Of a stretch of 44,023 nt of DNA, positions 34,565 through 43,996 are shown piece by piece. The DNA lies in assembly GCA_023663815.1 (NCBI GenBank), contig JAMPGS010000008.1, forward strand, positions 1-44,023, read 5' to 3'. Made by a program: the position numbers and the translations under genes. Source of the DNA: Clostridium sp. (GTDB lineage: Bacteria > Bacillota > Clostridia > Lachnospirales > Lachnospiraceae). Under the pieces are notes generated by a model, which was given only the letters and a program-made list of their open reading frames with translations, was not told where the DNA came from and did not search any database. Numbering within the stretch: the stretch's first letter is position 1; each line of letters starts with the position of its first letter.

Positions 34565-35524
34565 TTATTTTCGCGGCTGGCTGCCTGAAGTCTTTTTTCT
34601 AGCGTTGTTAATCCGCTTCACCGTCCTAGAGGGAGCCGCCACCGTAAATTTGGGTATTGCTTTCACATAGTAATAATATTCGTCGTCCTCGAACTGCACC
34701 TTCTCCGTCCGGGCGTAATTTAAGTTGAAGGCAAAAAACTCCACTATCCCGGCTATCAGTACGGAAAAAATTGTTCCAATAATGATGCTGACAAAGGATA
34801 CGTTTGTGTCAAACATCAAATCCCCCACCAGCAAAAACACCACGTCGGCCAGCGCTCCCGCGGCGATGGCAATCGTCCATGCATGGGCAACCGACATTCT
34901 CCTTATCAGATAAACGATAATGATGGTGGCGGCAAAAGCCCCTATGGTAAGCAGCATCTCCTTATTGTCAAGAAGCCCGTCGATGATAAACCGGAATCTC
35001 GTCGCCATATCGTCCGTGTCCAAATTCATAATAGCCGTGGCGCTGTCCGCCGCATGGTTAATCAAATAGCTCACCATCACGCCGCATCCCACGGAAACCG
35101 CGCTGGCGGGCGTCCCCAAAAGGCCCGTCGCCAAAGGCATCACATAAGGTATCTTTAGCACAAAGCACATAGGCGTGAGTATCACTACCAAGGCGTCCTT
35201 CGGCGCAAACCTGAAATACAGAAGAAACAGCACCAGAAAAATCACCAGCATAATGGCGGCATACTCAAGAGACAGAGCGTACAGGTGCAGCACGGTAAAT
35301 ACCGCCGACACAAAAATAATGAAGTTCGTCGGCATAAAGGAACACATCAAAGCAATAATAAGCACAAGAGAAATACTGTCCAGCCTGTGCATATAGCCGA
35401 TTTTTCCGTTAATCATCATCATTGCAGCTAGGGCAAGTATCAGCTTCATCAACGGCTTTAGATACACCTCGTATCTGCCTATGAAATTTTTAATGTACTG
35501 TTTTGCAACAAGTAAGGTTGTCAT
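34565..35524 (-). CDS. Polytopic membrane protein of unknown function, upstream of cdaA
   Basis: 319 residues with about eight hydrophobic segments, including KLILALAAMMM, ISLVLIIALMCSF and FVSIIIGTIFSVLIAGIVEF. The C-terminal 50 residues are soluble and basic (ARKKTSGSQPRK end). An acidic run with clustered tyrosines, DDEYYYYVKA, follows the last helix. The start MTTLLVAK is chosen on CGAGGAAAATCAC; the longer frame has no site. It is 13 bases after the neighbouring small membrane protein. I do not recognise the family; a link to c-di-AMP signalling is suggested only by position. Confidence 0.75.
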   Translation of the reverse strand: MTTLLVAKQYIKNFIGRYEVYLKPLMKLILALAAMMMINGKIGYMHRLDSISLVLIIALMCSFMPTNFIIFVSAVFTVLHLYALSLEYAAIMLVIFLVLFLLYFRFAPKDALVVILTPMCFVLKIPYVMPLATGLLGTPASAVSVGCGVMVSYLINHAADSATAIMNLDTDDMATRFRFIIDGLLDNKEMLLTIGAFAATIIIVYLIRRMSVAHAWTIAIAAGALADVVFLLVGDLMFDTNVSFVSIIIGTIFSVLIAGIVEFFAFNLNYARTEKVQFEDDEYYYYVKAIPKFTVAAPSRTVKRINNARKKTSGSQPRK

Positions 35525-35537
35525 GTGATTTTCCTCG

Positions 35538-35924
35538 TTATTTATCATACATTCCCGCTAATTTTCTGAGATTCCCGTAATAATTCCGCAGGCTCTTTTT
35601 TGCCCTGCTGTAGCGGACGGAAAACAGGATATAGGAGATAATCCCGTAGGCGCCTACCGAGCATAAATATATGATAATAATGCTCTTTCCATATTCCAGC
35701 AGATTCATTTTATAAACGTCCTGCATCAGTTCCTCAAAATTATAGAGCAGGTAAACCGCAAATAACGCAACAAAAGAAATCGTGGCGGCAATAATGGATT
35801 TTAAAACCTGAAAACCAATATAATCGCCCCTAAAATAATTGACAATTGCGATATCCTTCTTCCCTTCGTTCGCCTCATAGGAGGCAAGCTTAGTCATAAG
35901 GATAACTCTTTCCTCATTTATCAT
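35538..35924 (-). CDS. Small membrane protein of unknown function
   Basis: 128 residues with two strong membrane helices (about 44-65 and 83-105) and polar ends rich in Lys/Arg. The start MINEERVI follows GGAAGGTACGAAT. It comes 53 bases after the YvyF-like gene and 13 bases before the larger membrane protein, so it looks like part of the same operon. Family not recognised. Confidence 0.7.
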   Translation of the reverse strand: MINEERVILMTKLASYEANEGKKDIAIVNYFRGDYIGFQVLKSIIAATISFVALFAVYLLYNFEELMQDVYKMNLLEYGKSIIIIYLCSVGAYGIISYILFSVRYSRAKKSLRNYYGNLRKLAGMYDK

Positions 35925-35977
35925 ATTCGTACCTTCCAACTGTTATGATGTACATATATGTCCCGCAAAAGCGCATG

Positions 35978-36388
35978 TTACTTGAGGAAACGCATTTTAT
36001 TTTCACCGTCGGCCTTGCGCTTTGGAGCGGCGGATACTTTGGGCTTGCTCTGTTCCACGGTCTGCTTAAAGTCGTTCGTCATCTGCAGCTTGCATTTATC
36101 GCAGAAACGCCCGCTTTGAATCATCGCGCCGCAGCTCTCGCAGGGAATCCTGATAGGCGAATCGTCCGAAAACTGCAGACGCTCCTCGCGAATCCACTGA
36201 CGGATTTGTGATTTTTCCACCTGACATTCTTCCGAGACCTCAGAAATATCCGCTCCGTGATGCTCCCGGACGTATTCCTTTACCTCCTGAAATTTCGCTT
36301 CCAGCCCTTCCTTGCATCTGGGACAGATTACAGGGCCGATAACATAATTAAATATCCTTCCGCATTTTTTACAATTACGCACGTTCAT
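35978..36388 (-). CDS. YvyF-like flagellar-region zinc-ribbon protein (TIGR03826-type)
   Basis: 136 residues. CKKCGRIF...CPRCKE at the start and CESCGAMIQSG...CDKCKLQ later form two Cys4 zinc ribbons, flanking a helix-turn-helix-like middle (DISEVSEECQVEKSQIRQWI). This is the YvyF family, which in Bacillus sits beside comFC and flgM. Here too it follows comFC. The ATG used has AGGAGG at the right distance, unlike the ATG two codons earlier. A regulatory role in flagellar or competence expression is inferred from context. Confidence 0.8.
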   Translation of the reverse strand: MNVRNCKKCGRIFNYVIGPVICPRCKEGLEAKFQEVKEYVREHHGADISEVSEECQVEKSQIRQWIREERLQFSDDSPIRIPCESCGAMIQSGRFCDKCKLQMTNDFKQTVEQSKPKVSAAPKRKADGENKMRFLK

Positions 36389-36405
36389 AATCATACCTCC
36401 TGTAT

Positions 36406-37116
36406 TTATATCCCTCTTCCGATTGTCAATGCCATAAAATAAACTTTCCTGACGCTGGCTTCCTGCAAAACCTGCGCCATTGCGTCAACGGTACTGCCTG
36501 TCGTGTAGATATCGTCAATAATTACAATCGTATCTAATTTTACATCATTTTGCATGATTTTGAAAGCCCTTTTCAAATTATTTTGCCTCTCCGCCTGGCT
36601 TAAATTTTTAAGAGGCTCCGTTTTTTTCTCCCTGCGTATCAGCGAGGTATTTACGGGGATTCCCGCGCGGGCGGAAAGGGCCCTTGCAATCAGCTCCGCC
36701 TGATTATAGCCCCTCTTCCTTTTTCTGGAAGAATGGACGGGCACCGGCACCAGCGCGTCGGGACGGACCATCGCCAGCCACCGGCGCTTTTTTTCATAGA
36801 GCTCCCTTCCGTAAAAGGATGCGTACTCCATTCTTCCCCCGTATTTAAAGCGGAAAACCGAATCCGCCATGCTGCCGTAGTCGTAAAGGGCCGTTCCCTG
36901 CACAAAATAATGCTTTTTCCTTTGACAGTCCCCGCAGTACTCCCCGTCGCCGTCTTTTAGCTGCTTGCCGCACTTCATACAGCAGGGCTCCTTTATGTAT
37001 ATGATTTTCTCCCGGCATCTTGCACATACCTCTTTGCCCGGCGTCTCCGTAATCCCGTCGCAGACCGCGCACCGTCTGGGAAACAGCAAATCAATTAATT
37101 TTTTCTTTATCTCCAT
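36406..37116 (-). CDS. comFC: ComF-family phosphoribosyltransferase-like protein
   Basis: 236 residues. Cys-rich zinc finger at the N-terminus (CAVCDG, CARCREK, CMKCGKQ, CGDCQRK) and a C-terminal PRT domain with VIIDDIYTTGST, the PRPP-binding loop. ComFC helps import single-stranded DNA in competence and in repair contexts. It stands next to recD2 and yvyF-like, an arrangement also seen in Bacillus for comFC-yvyF. The other competence genes (comFA, comEC) are not in the window. Confidence 0.93.
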   Translation of the reverse strand: MEIKKKLIDLLFPRRCAVCDGITETPGKEVCARCREKIIYIKEPCCMKCGKQLKDGDGEYCGDCQRKKHYFVQGTALYDYGSMADSVFRFKYGGRMEYASFYGRELYEKKRRWLAMVRPDALVPVPVHSSRKRKRGYNQAELIARALSARAGIPVNTSLIRREKKTEPLKNLSQAERQNNLKRAFKIMQNDVKLDTIVIIDDIYTTGSTVDAMAQVLQEASVRKVYFMALTIGRGI

Positions 37117-37182
37117 TCTTTCTCCATATTAAAGCTTACAGGCAGGCTTGCCTTTGTCGGACGCCGCAAAATACCGCGCCTT

Positions 37183-39417
37183 TCATTCCTCTGGCAGACC
37201 GCTCATTTCCCTTATCCTGTCGCAAAGGCTGGTATAACGCTTATGCTGCCTTTCGTTTGCAATCATCTCCTGAACCGTCTGGCGGCTTCCCAAAATCGTC
37301 ACGCATTTTCTGGCGCGGGTTACGGCGGTGTACAAAAGATTTCTGTTTAACAGCATCCTTGGCCCCGACAAAATGGGCAGAATCACCGCCGGGTACTCGC
37401 TCCCCTGCGATTTATGTATGGTTACGGCGTAGGCAAGCTCAATCTCCTCCAGCCCCGAAAAGGGATATTCGATCCGTTTATGCTCGTCGTACTCCACCGT
37501 CAGCGTCTGGGCGGCCTCGCTGATTTCCCTGACAATCCCCGTGTCACCGTTAAAGACGCCCATGCCCTTGTCCACGGCAATGCCGTATTTGCTCACAATC
37601 TCCCACGGAATCTGGTAATTGTTTTTTATCTGCATCACCTTATCCCCCTGACGGAACAACCTTTCTCCCGACTGATATTCTTTCTTTTCCGCGGAGGGCG
37701 GATTTAAATACCGCTGCAAAATTTCGTTGAGGACCTCCACCCCCAAATTTCCTTTCCGCATGGGAGTAAGCACCTGAATATCGTAGGGCTCCGCCTCCAC
37801 AAAGGGCGGAAGCTTCTCCCTTATCAATTGAATCATATGCTTGTAGATAACGTTGACGTCCCTTCTCTCCAGAAAAAAGAAGTCCATGCTCTTATTGTCC
37901 AGCGCAATAGCTTCCCCCCGGTTAATCTTGTGGGCGTTCACCACAATGTCGCTCTCCCCGGCCTGCCTGAAAATCCGCTTTAAAATCACCACCGGGAAAA
38001 GATTGCTCTTTATCAAATCCTGTAAAACCTGCCCCGGCCCCACGCTGGGAAGCTGGTCAACATCGCCCACCATAATCAGTCTGGTTCCCACGCTGACGGC
38101 GGATAGAAGCGCCTTAAACAGAAAGATATCCACCATGGACATCTCGTCGATAATCACCACGTCGGCCTCCAAGGGATTTTCCTCGTTCCGCTCAAACTGC
38201 GCTTTGCCCCGCTCCTCCGTCTCGGTTTCCACCGCCCCGTTTACCTCTAACAGCCTGTGAATCGTGCGGGCCTCGTAGCCGGTGGCCTCCGTCATCCGCT
38301 TCGCCGCCCGGCCCGTTGGGGCCGCTAAAAGAATATCCATCCCCTCCGCCTCAAAATAGCGAATCATCGTGTTGATGGTTGTGGTCTTTCCCGTTCCCGG
38401 CCCTCCTGACAAAATCATAATCCCGGACTTGATGCTTTGAAGCACCGCTTTCTTTTGAAGGCCGTCCAGCACAAGCCCCTGTTCCTTTTCCAAATGATGT
38501 AAAAGTCCCTGCGTTTCCTCCTCCTCCGACATGGAAATATTTAAGTCGTGGAGCATCCTAGCGCAGCTAAGCTCCGCATAATAATAGGACGGGGCGTAAA
38601 CCCTTTTTTCCTCCCCCGCTTTTTTAATGACAAGCTTTTTGTCCATGGCAAGGTTGCCAAGCTGGGGCTCCATCATTTCTTCCTCAAGCCTAAGCAGCTC
38701 CGCCGCGCGCTTCTTCAGCAAATCGTCCGGCAGATAAATATGCCCTTCCGCCGCCGCAAGAAGCAGCACATATAAAATCCCGCTCCGAATCCGATAGTCT
38801 GAATCCGTGTGAATCCCAATTTTAGCGGCAATCTCGTCGGCCTTTTTAAAACCAATCCCGTCAATGTCCTCCGCCAGCCGATAGGGATTTTCCTTCATGA
38901 TACCGTACAGCTCCATGCCGTAACGCCGGTAAATTTTCACCGCCAGCGTGTTGGAAATACCGTACCGCTGTAAAAAAACAAAGGCTTCTCTGGCGTCCTT
39001 TTTTTCAATCACCTGCTCGGCAATCTCTCTGGCCTTTCTCTCGCTGATTCCCTTCACCTCCGCAAGACGCTCCGGCTCCTGCTCGATGATGCGGAAGGTA
39101 TCTTTTCCAAACAGCTTTACAATTCTTCCGGCCAGCGCCTCGCCCATTCCCTTAATTGCCCCTGAACCAAGATAACGGCGCATACTTTCGGCATCGTCGG
39201 GCTCCACCGCCTTAAACCGCTCCACCTTAAGCTGATTGCCGTAAAGGGGGTGCTCCACAAAATTCCCCTGCAGCTCCACCGTCTCGCCCGCTTCCACAGA
39301 GTGAAAAGTCCCCACGCATACCAGCTCTTCCCCGTCTACCGCCAGCGAGAGCACGGTGTATCCGTTTTCCTTATTCTGATAAATGATATGGTCTATATAG
39401 CCTGTGACTGTGTCCAC
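37183..39417 (-). CDS. recD2: RecD2-type 5'-3' DNA helicase
   Basis: 744 residues. An N-terminal OB-like region and helix-hairpin-helix repeats (IKGMGEALAGRIV, VKGISERKAREI, IDGIGFKKADEI) precede a superfamily 1B helicase: Walker A GGPGTGKT (338-345), Walker B VVIIDEMSMVD, and the C-terminal signature AVTIHKSQGSEYPAV and TAVTRARKC. It is not associated with RecBC. The start is taken as GTG at 39417 with GGAGG six bases upstream, giving MDTVTGYIDHI; an ATG 17 codons earlier has no site. Functions in replication-fork and repair helicase activity. Confidence 0.94.
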   Translation of the reverse strand: MDTVTGYIDHIIYQNKENGYTVLSLAVDGEELVCVGTFHSVEAGETVELQGNFVEHPLYGNQLKVERFKAVEPDDAESMRRYLGSGAIKGMGEALAGRIVKLFGKDTFRIIEQEPERLAEVKGISERKAREIAEQVIEKKDAREAFVFLQRYGISNTLAVKIYRRYGMELYGIMKENPYRLAEDIDGIGFKKADEIAAKIGIHTDSDYRIRSGILYVLLLAAAEGHIYLPDDLLKKRAAELLRLEEEMMEPQLGNLAMDKKLVIKKAGEEKRVYAPSYYYAELSCARMLHDLNISMSEEEETQGLLHHLEKEQGLVLDGLQKKAVLQSIKSGIMILSGGPGTGKTTTINTMIRYFEAEGMDILLAAPTGRAAKRMTEATGYEARTIHRLLEVNGAVETETEERGKAQFERNEENPLEADVVIIDEMSMVDIFLFKALLSAVSVGTRLIMVGDVDQLPSVGPGQVLQDLIKSNLFPVVILKRIFRQAGESDIVVNAHKINRGEAIALDNKSMDFFFLERRDVNVIYKHMIQLIREKLPPFVEAEPYDIQVLTPMRKGNLGVEVLNEILQRYLNPPSAEKKEYQSGERLFRQGDKVMQIKNNYQIPWEIVSKYGIAVDKGMGVFNGDTGIVREISEAAQTLTVEYDEHKRIEYPFSGLEEIELAYAVTIHKSQGSEYPAVILPILSGPRMLLNRNLLYTAVTRARKCVTILGSRQTVQEMIANERQHKRYTSLCDRIREMSGLPEE

Positions 39418-39519
39418 GTATTGCCTCCGCGCATAAAAGGCCGCCAAATAAAGCGGAATCCCGCCCATTTCAGCAGCCTTTTTATTTTTAATTTACTTCA
39501 TTTGACTTCATTTATTCTT

Positions 39520-39561
39520 GCAAATATTCTTATAGATATTGCAGATACTCTTATAAATATT
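39520..39561. repeat. 21-bp tandem repeat before recD2
   Basis: Two 21-base units (39520-39540, 39541-39561) share the pattern GCARATAYTCTTATARATATT. They lie immediately after the rod-binding protein gene in the minus-strand direction. Confidence 0.7.
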
Positions 39562-39562
39562 T

Positions 39563-39913
39563 CTACAGATTATAATTGCGTTTCATTTGCTCATACATCA
39601 TCTGCGCAAGCCCCAGCCCTTGGAGGTCTGTGGACGTACTTGCAAGCTCCTGAATGGCGTTGTCCTTAAAATAATCCACAAGGCCGCTGGAAGAGCTGCT
39701 GCTGTCCTCACTCTTAAAACAGTCTACCGTTTTCTGCATTTCCTTAAAAACCTGCTCAAGAAAATAGGATTCAAATTGCTTGCAGACGTCCATCAGCTCG
39801 TCGTCCGAGGCCTGCGAATAATCCGCCCCGTCAATCTTTTCCTTTAATTTGGCGTCCGCCGTATTTTGTGTTTGAATAAAATTCGTATAAGAAGAAATTC
39901 CACCTAAATCCAT
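39563..39913 (-). CDS. FlgJ-type rod-binding protein (N-terminal domain only)
   Basis: 116 residues. The rod-binding domain of FlgJ (CKQFESYFLEQVFKEMQKTV and LAQMMYEQMKRN) without the muramidase domain found in Gram-negatives. It caps the flagellar rod during assembly. It has no signal peptide. It follows flgG by 100 bases in the same operon direction, then recD2. Confidence 0.85.
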   Translation of the reverse strand: MDLGGISSYTNFIQTQNTADAKLKEKIDGADYSQASDDELMDVCKQFESYFLEQVFKEMQKTVDCFKSEDSSSSSSGLVDYFKDNAIQELASTSTDLQGLGLAQMMYEQMKRNYNL

Positions 39914-40013
39914 AACCTTGCCCTCGCTTCCTTTCCTGCCAGCCCTTTAACTTTCCGCGTAAGAATATGTACAGACATATCAATTCCCGCACAAATGATA
40001 AAACTATCGATGA

Positions 40014-40835
40014 TTATCTCTTCAGATTGTTCGCCGTCTGCATCATGTCGTCCGTGGTGGTGATTGCCTTTGAGTTCATCTCATAGGCCCGCTGCGCCAC
40101 AATCAAATTTACCATCTCGTCCGCCACTTGAACGTTGGAGCCCTCCAGATAACCCTGAACCATCTTGCTTTTCTTCACATTATTATTAGTAGCTTCATTT
40201 AAAACGGCGCCGCTGGCCTCCGTCACCTGCCACAAGGTGTCGCCCGCTCTCTCAAGGCCCCCCGGATTGTTAAACTGATACATGCCGATGTTCATTCCCG
40301 GAATCGGCTGCGGATTGTTCTGCGCGTCGGGATAGCAAATGATTCCGTCTCCCGTGATGGTAATTCTGTTGGTATTGTAGCTTGTATTTAAGGTAATTGC
40401 CTGCCCTCTGGAATTTAAAACCGGAAGGCCGTCCTGATTCGTCAGCATCATGCCGTTATTGCCGTTGGTCGCCCACGTAAAGTCGCCGTTACGGGTATAG
40501 TAGGTTTCCCCATCCTCCCCGCGGACTGCGAAAAAGCCGTCCCCTTCAATTGCAAAAGAGGTGTCGCTCTCGGAGGATAAAAGGCTCCCCTGCCCAAAAA
40601 GGGAATTGATGGAGGATGTCCGAACGCCCAAGCCCACCTGCGAGCTTGTAGGCTTCGCCTCTCCGCTTGCCGTCGTAGTAGCGGTCTGCAAGGTCTGGTA
40701 CAACAGCGATTTAAACTCCGCCACTTGAGCCTTGTATCCCACCGTATTTACATTTGCCAGATTGTTGGCAATCGTATCTACATTTGTCTGCTGGGCATTC
40801 ATGCCCGTTGCCGCCGTCCACAAACTTCTAACCAT
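40014..40835 (-). CDS. flgG: Flagellar basal-body rod protein FlgG (FlhP-like)
   Basis: 273 residues with the N-terminal rod signature MVRSLWTAATGMNAQQTNVD and the C-terminal DEMVNLIVAQRAYEMNSKAI. The distal rod subunit of the flagellum, exported by the flagellar type III apparatus without a cleaved signal. The start is at MVRSLW after AGAGGAAATT, not the earlier ATG. It lies with the FlgF-like protein downstream of mbl, as in Bacillus (mbl-flhO-flhP). Confidence 0.95.
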   Translation of the reverse strand: MVRSLWTAATGMNAQQTNVDTIANNLANVNTVGYKAQVAEFKSLLYQTLQTATTTASGEAKPTSSQVGLGVRTSSINSLFGQGSLLSSESDTSFAIEGDGFFAVRGEDGETYYTRNGDFTWATNGNNGMMLTNQDGLPVLNSRGQAITLNTSYNTNRITITGDGIICYPDAQNNPQPIPGMNIGMYQFNNPGGLERAGDTLWQVTEASGAVLNEATNNNVKKSKMVQGYLEGSNVQVADEMVNLIVAQRAYEMNSKAITTTDDMMQTANNLKR

Positions 40836-40912
40836 AATTTCCTCTTTTCCGCCCCGCAAAACCGGGCCTCTTATATAATTCTAATCAATTTCTGATTGCT
40901 ATAAAATTCCTA

Positions 40913-41689
40913 TTAAACTCTTGCAAGCTGATTTGCCGCAATATCCAGCGTGCTGTCAAAGGTTGTAATCAGCTTTTGATTGCTGTCGTAAGCCCGCGCG
41001 ACGGTAATCATGTTTACCATCTCCGTCACCACCGACATGTTGGAGGTTTCCAGATAACCGGAATAAACCTGCCCCGGCGCTTCCTGCTCCTCGGCTCCCT
41101 CTATGGGCTGGAAATAATTTTCGCCGTAACGCTCCAAATAATTGTAATCCGCAAAATCAGCCACCTGAATGGTTGCGGCCACTCTTCCATTCTGAATAAT
41201 CTCGCCGCTCCTATTGATGGTGGTTTCAAGCAGCGGGTCAATTTGAATCGGCGAGCCGTTGCTGTCCAAAACCGCGTCGCCGTCCCGCGTCACCAAACGT
41301 CCGTCCTGCGTCAAGGCAAAGTTGCCGTCTCTGGTATACTTAACGGAGGGTTCCCCCGACTTATTGGCAAATTCCACCGCAAAAAAGCCTCTGTCCGACA
41401 AAGCCAAATCAAAGGTGTTTCCCGTTGTCTTAAAGCCTCCCTCGGAAAAGTCCGTGTAGCCCTCGCCGATTTTCACGCCCGGATTGTGGTAGCCCATTTT
41501 TTTGGAGGTGCCGTATCCTTCCGTAACATCTTTAATCTTATAGCCAAGAATGGAATCGAAGGACTGACTGGTAGCTCCCTCTTTTTTGTACCCGTTTGTG
41601 GCCGCGTTCGCCAAATTGTTAGTGAGTACGTCCATTCTGTGCTGTTCGTTAATCATGCCCGTATAGGCAGTGTATAATCCCTTAACCAT
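40913..41689 (-). CDS. flgF: Flagellar rod protein FlgF/FlgG-like (FlhO-like)
   Basis: 258 residues. The start MVKGLYTAYTGMINEQHRMD and end EMVNMITVARAYDSNQKLIT match rod/hook proteins. The middle GNTFDLALSDRGFFAVEFAN is the conserved rod core. It is slightly shorter than flgG, and the paralogue pair supports FlgF/FlhO and FlgG/FlhP assignment. It follows mbl by 28 bases. Confidence 0.88.
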   Translation of the reverse strand: MVKGLYTAYTGMINEQHRMDVLTNNLANAATNGYKKEGATSQSFDSILGYKIKDVTEGYGTSKKMGYHNPGVKIGEGYTDFSEGGFKTTGNTFDLALSDRGFFAVEFANKSGEPSVKYTRDGNFALTQDGRLVTRDGDAVLDSNGSPIQIDPLLETTINRSGEIIQNGRVAATIQVADFADYNYLERYGENYFQPIEGAEEQEAPGQVYSGYLETSNMSVVTEMVNMITVARAYDSNQKLITTFDSTLDIAANQLARV

Positions 41690-41717
41690 ATATCCCTCCG
41701 CCTTTATTTAAACTTAT

Positions 41718-42710
41718 TTAATCTTCCCTGTAGCCGCCAAGGAATTCCACATATTTCCCGGTGCCGATTGCAACCGCCGTCATAGGGTCCTCGGCCGTCA
41801 TGGTATTGATTCCGGTTCTCTCGGCAATCAAATCCTCCAGCCCCCTAAGAAGGCTGCCGCCGCCCGTAAGCACAATCCCTCTGTCCGCAATATCCGCCGC
41901 AAGCTCAGGAGGCGTTTTCTCCAACACGCTGTGGATAGTCTCAATAATCTGCGCCGTCGCTTCCCTGAGCGCTTCCTCCGTCTCCTCTGAGGATACCTGC
42001 ACCGTCTTGGGAAGTCCGGTAACCAGATTGCGCCCTCTCACGTCCATGTAATCCACTTCCGGACGCTTGAACGCGGAGCCGATTTTTATCTTCACATCCT
42101 CCGCCGTCCTCTCGCCAATCAAAAGGTTGTGCTTCTTGCGCATATATCTCACGATTGCCTCGTCAAAATCATCTCCCGCAATCTTAATAGAAGCGCTGAC
42201 TACGGTTCCTCCCAAGGAAATCACGGCAATATCGGAGGTGCCGCCGCCGATATCCACAATCATGTTCCCGCAGGGCTTGGAAATATCAATGCCCGCCCCG
42301 ATTGCCGCGGCAATGGGCTCCTCGATGATGAAAACCTCTCTTGCCCCCGCCTGAAGGGTCGCGTCGTCAACCGCCTTTTTTTCCACCTCGGTAACTCCGC
42401 TGGGCACGCACACGGCAATGCGCGGTTTCCTAAAGGTTTTCTTGCCCATGGCCTTCTGAATAAAATACTTCATCATCTGCTCCGTCACCTTGTAATCAGA
42501 GATAACTCCCTGACGCAGCGGACGGACCGCAACGATGTTTCCGGGGGTTCTTCCCAGCATCAGCCTGGCGTCCTCCCCGATTGCCTTAATTCTCTCCGTA
42601 TCTCTATCAAAAGCCACTACCGAAGGCTCCTTGAGGACGACTCCTCTGCCTCTGATATAAACTAAAATGCTGGCGGTTCCTAAATCAATTCCGATATCTG
42701 TGTATTGCAT
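41718..42710 (-). CDS. mbl: MreB-family actin homologue Mbl
   Basis: 330 residues. Actin-like ATPase guiding cell-wall elongation. GIDLGTASILVYIRGRGVVL (phosphate 1), DIGGGTSDIAVISLGG (phosphate 2) and IVLTGGGSLLRGLEDL (adenosine) are conserved. Its position before flgF-like and flgG is the typical mbl-flhO-flhP order, which is why Mbl is preferred over MreB. It has a long leader (about 105 bases) and a clear promoter. Confidence 0.93.
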   Translation of the reverse strand: MQYTDIGIDLGTASILVYIRGRGVVLKEPSVVAFDRDTERIKAIGEDARLMLGRTPGNIVAVRPLRQGVISDYKVTEQMMKYFIQKAMGKKTFRKPRIAVCVPSGVTEVEKKAVDDATLQAGAREVFIIEEPIAAAIGAGIDISKPCGNMIVDIGGGTSDIAVISLGGTVVSASIKIAGDDFDEAIVRYMRKKHNLLIGERTAEDVKIKIGSAFKRPEVDYMDVRGRNLVTGLPKTVQVSSEETEEALREATAQIIETIHSVLEKTPPELAADIADRGIVLTGGGSLLRGLEDLIAERTGINTMTAEDPMTAVAIGTGKYVEFLGGYRED

Positions 42711-42822
42711 CGCCTCGTACCCCTTTCTTACCTAAACAAATAAATGTATTCTATTTTATTTTAATCTATATTGCTTTCAGTCAAAGCCGCCCCGAATGGC
42801 GGAATCGGACACATATAGATTT

Positions 42823-42850
42823 ATTATAACCCATAGAAATACATTTTCAA
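42823..42850 (-). promoter_or_regulatory. Promoter of mbl and downstream flagellar rod genes
   Basis: On the minus strand, TTGAAA (42845-42850) and TATAAT (42823-42828) are 16 bases apart. A small hairpin (CCGCC/GGCGG, about 42786-42801) lies in the leader. Confidence 0.65.
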
Positions 42851-42861
42851 AGGGGTTTAAC

Positions 42862-42926
42862 AAAAAATTTATAAAAATGGACGCAACTTCTAAAACGGTT
42901 CCCTCCGTCTTGTCCGCCGCATCCAT
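42862..42926 (-). terminator. Terminator after uvrA
   Basis: On the minus strand, ATGGATGC (from 42919-42926) pairs with GCGTCCAT (from 42877-42884) allowing one G-U, with an inner ACGG/CCGT stem, followed by TTTTTATAAATTTTTT. It separates uvrA from mbl. Confidence 0.6.
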
Positions 42927-42937
42927 GCTTTATAATT

Positions 42938-43996
42938 TTATCGGTATTTCTTTTGATTATCTTTATACTTTTTCAACATTTTTTTCACATACTGCCCCGT
43001 ATAGGAGGTGGGATGCTCCGCAAGCTCCTCCGGCGTCCCGCAGGCCACCACTTGCCCGCCCATGTCGCCGCCGTCCGGGCCCATGTCGATAATGTAGTCC
43101 GCCGTCTTAATTACGTCTAGGTTATGCTCGATTACCACCACGGTATTGCCGCCCTCCACCAGTCTATGGAGAATTTCAACCAGCTTATGCACGTCCGCAA
43201 AGTGAAGCCCCGTAGTGGGCTCGTCCAAAATATAAATCGTGTTGCCCGTGCTTCGTCTGGAGAGCTCCGCCGCCAGCTTAATCCGCTGGGCCTCCCCGCC
43301 CGATAAGGTGGTGGAGGGCTGGCCCAGCTTTACATAGGAAAGCCCCACGTCGTTCAGCGTCTCTATTTTTCGGCGGATGGACGGCAGGTTTTCAAAAAAG
43401 GGCACCGCCTCCTCCACCGTCATGTCCAGCACGTCGTAAATGTTTTTTCCTTTATAGCGCACCTCCAGCGTCTCCCTGTTGTAACGTTTCCCGCCGCAGA
43501 CCTCGCAGGGCACGTATACATCGGGAAGGAAATGCATTTCTATCTTGATAATTCCGTCCCCGCCGCATGCCTCGCAGCGTCCGCCCTTTACATTAAAGCT
43601 GAAACGCCCCTTCTTGTAGCCCCGCGCCTTGGCGTCCGGCGTTCCCGCAAACAAATCCCGAATCATATCGAAAACGCCCGTGTAGGTCGCCGGATTGGAG
43701 CGCGGCGTTCTCCCAATAGGGGACTGGTCGATGTTGATTACCTTGTCCAGCTTCTTTATGCCGGAAATGTTCTTGTGCTTCCCCGGAATCGTCCTAGCCC
43801 GGTTTAAATCCCTTGCCAGACGCTTGTATAAAATCTCGTTCACCAGTGAGCTTTTCCCCGAACCGGAAACCCCGGTGACGCAGGTAAAAACCCCGGTAGG
43901 AATGTTTACAGTGATGTTTTTTAGGTTGTTTTCCCTAGCTCCTGTGACGGTGAGCCAGTCCTTGGGCGCGCGGCGCGTTTCCGGAACTGGAAAATA
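42938..43996 (-). CDS. uvrA: UvrABC excinuclease subunit A, C-terminal part (partial at right edge)
   Basis: About 353 codons of the second half of UvrA, the damage-sensing ABC ATPase of excision repair. Visible: [20 protein letters not shown] and [19 protein letters not shown] (second Walker A), [20 protein letters not shown] and [14 protein letters not shown] (zinc finger), [12 protein letters not shown] (ABC signature), and [16 protein letters not shown] (Walker B and H-loop). Upstream, in frame, are [12 protein letters not shown], but then stops TAA (43997-43999) and TGA (44000-44002). This break is discussed as a finding; the rest of uvrA is not in the window. Confidence 0.93.
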   Translation of the reverse strand, partial: YFPVPETRRAPKDWLTVTGARENNLKNITVNIPTGVFTCVTGVSGSGKSSLVNEILYKRLARDLNRARTIPGKHKNISGIKKLDKVINIDQSPIGRTPRSNPATYTGVFDMIRDLFAGTPDAKARGYKKGRFSFNVKGGRCEACGGDGIIKIEMHFLPDVYVPCEVCGGKRYNRETLEVRYKGKNIYDVLDMTVEEAVPFFENLPSIRRKIETLNDVGLSYVKLGQPSTTLSGGEAQRIKLAAELSRRSTGNTIYILDEPTTGLHFADVHKLVEILHRLVEGGNTVVVIEHNLDVIKTADYIIDMGPDGGDMGGQVVACGTPEELAEHPTSYTGQYVKKMLKKYKDNQKKYR

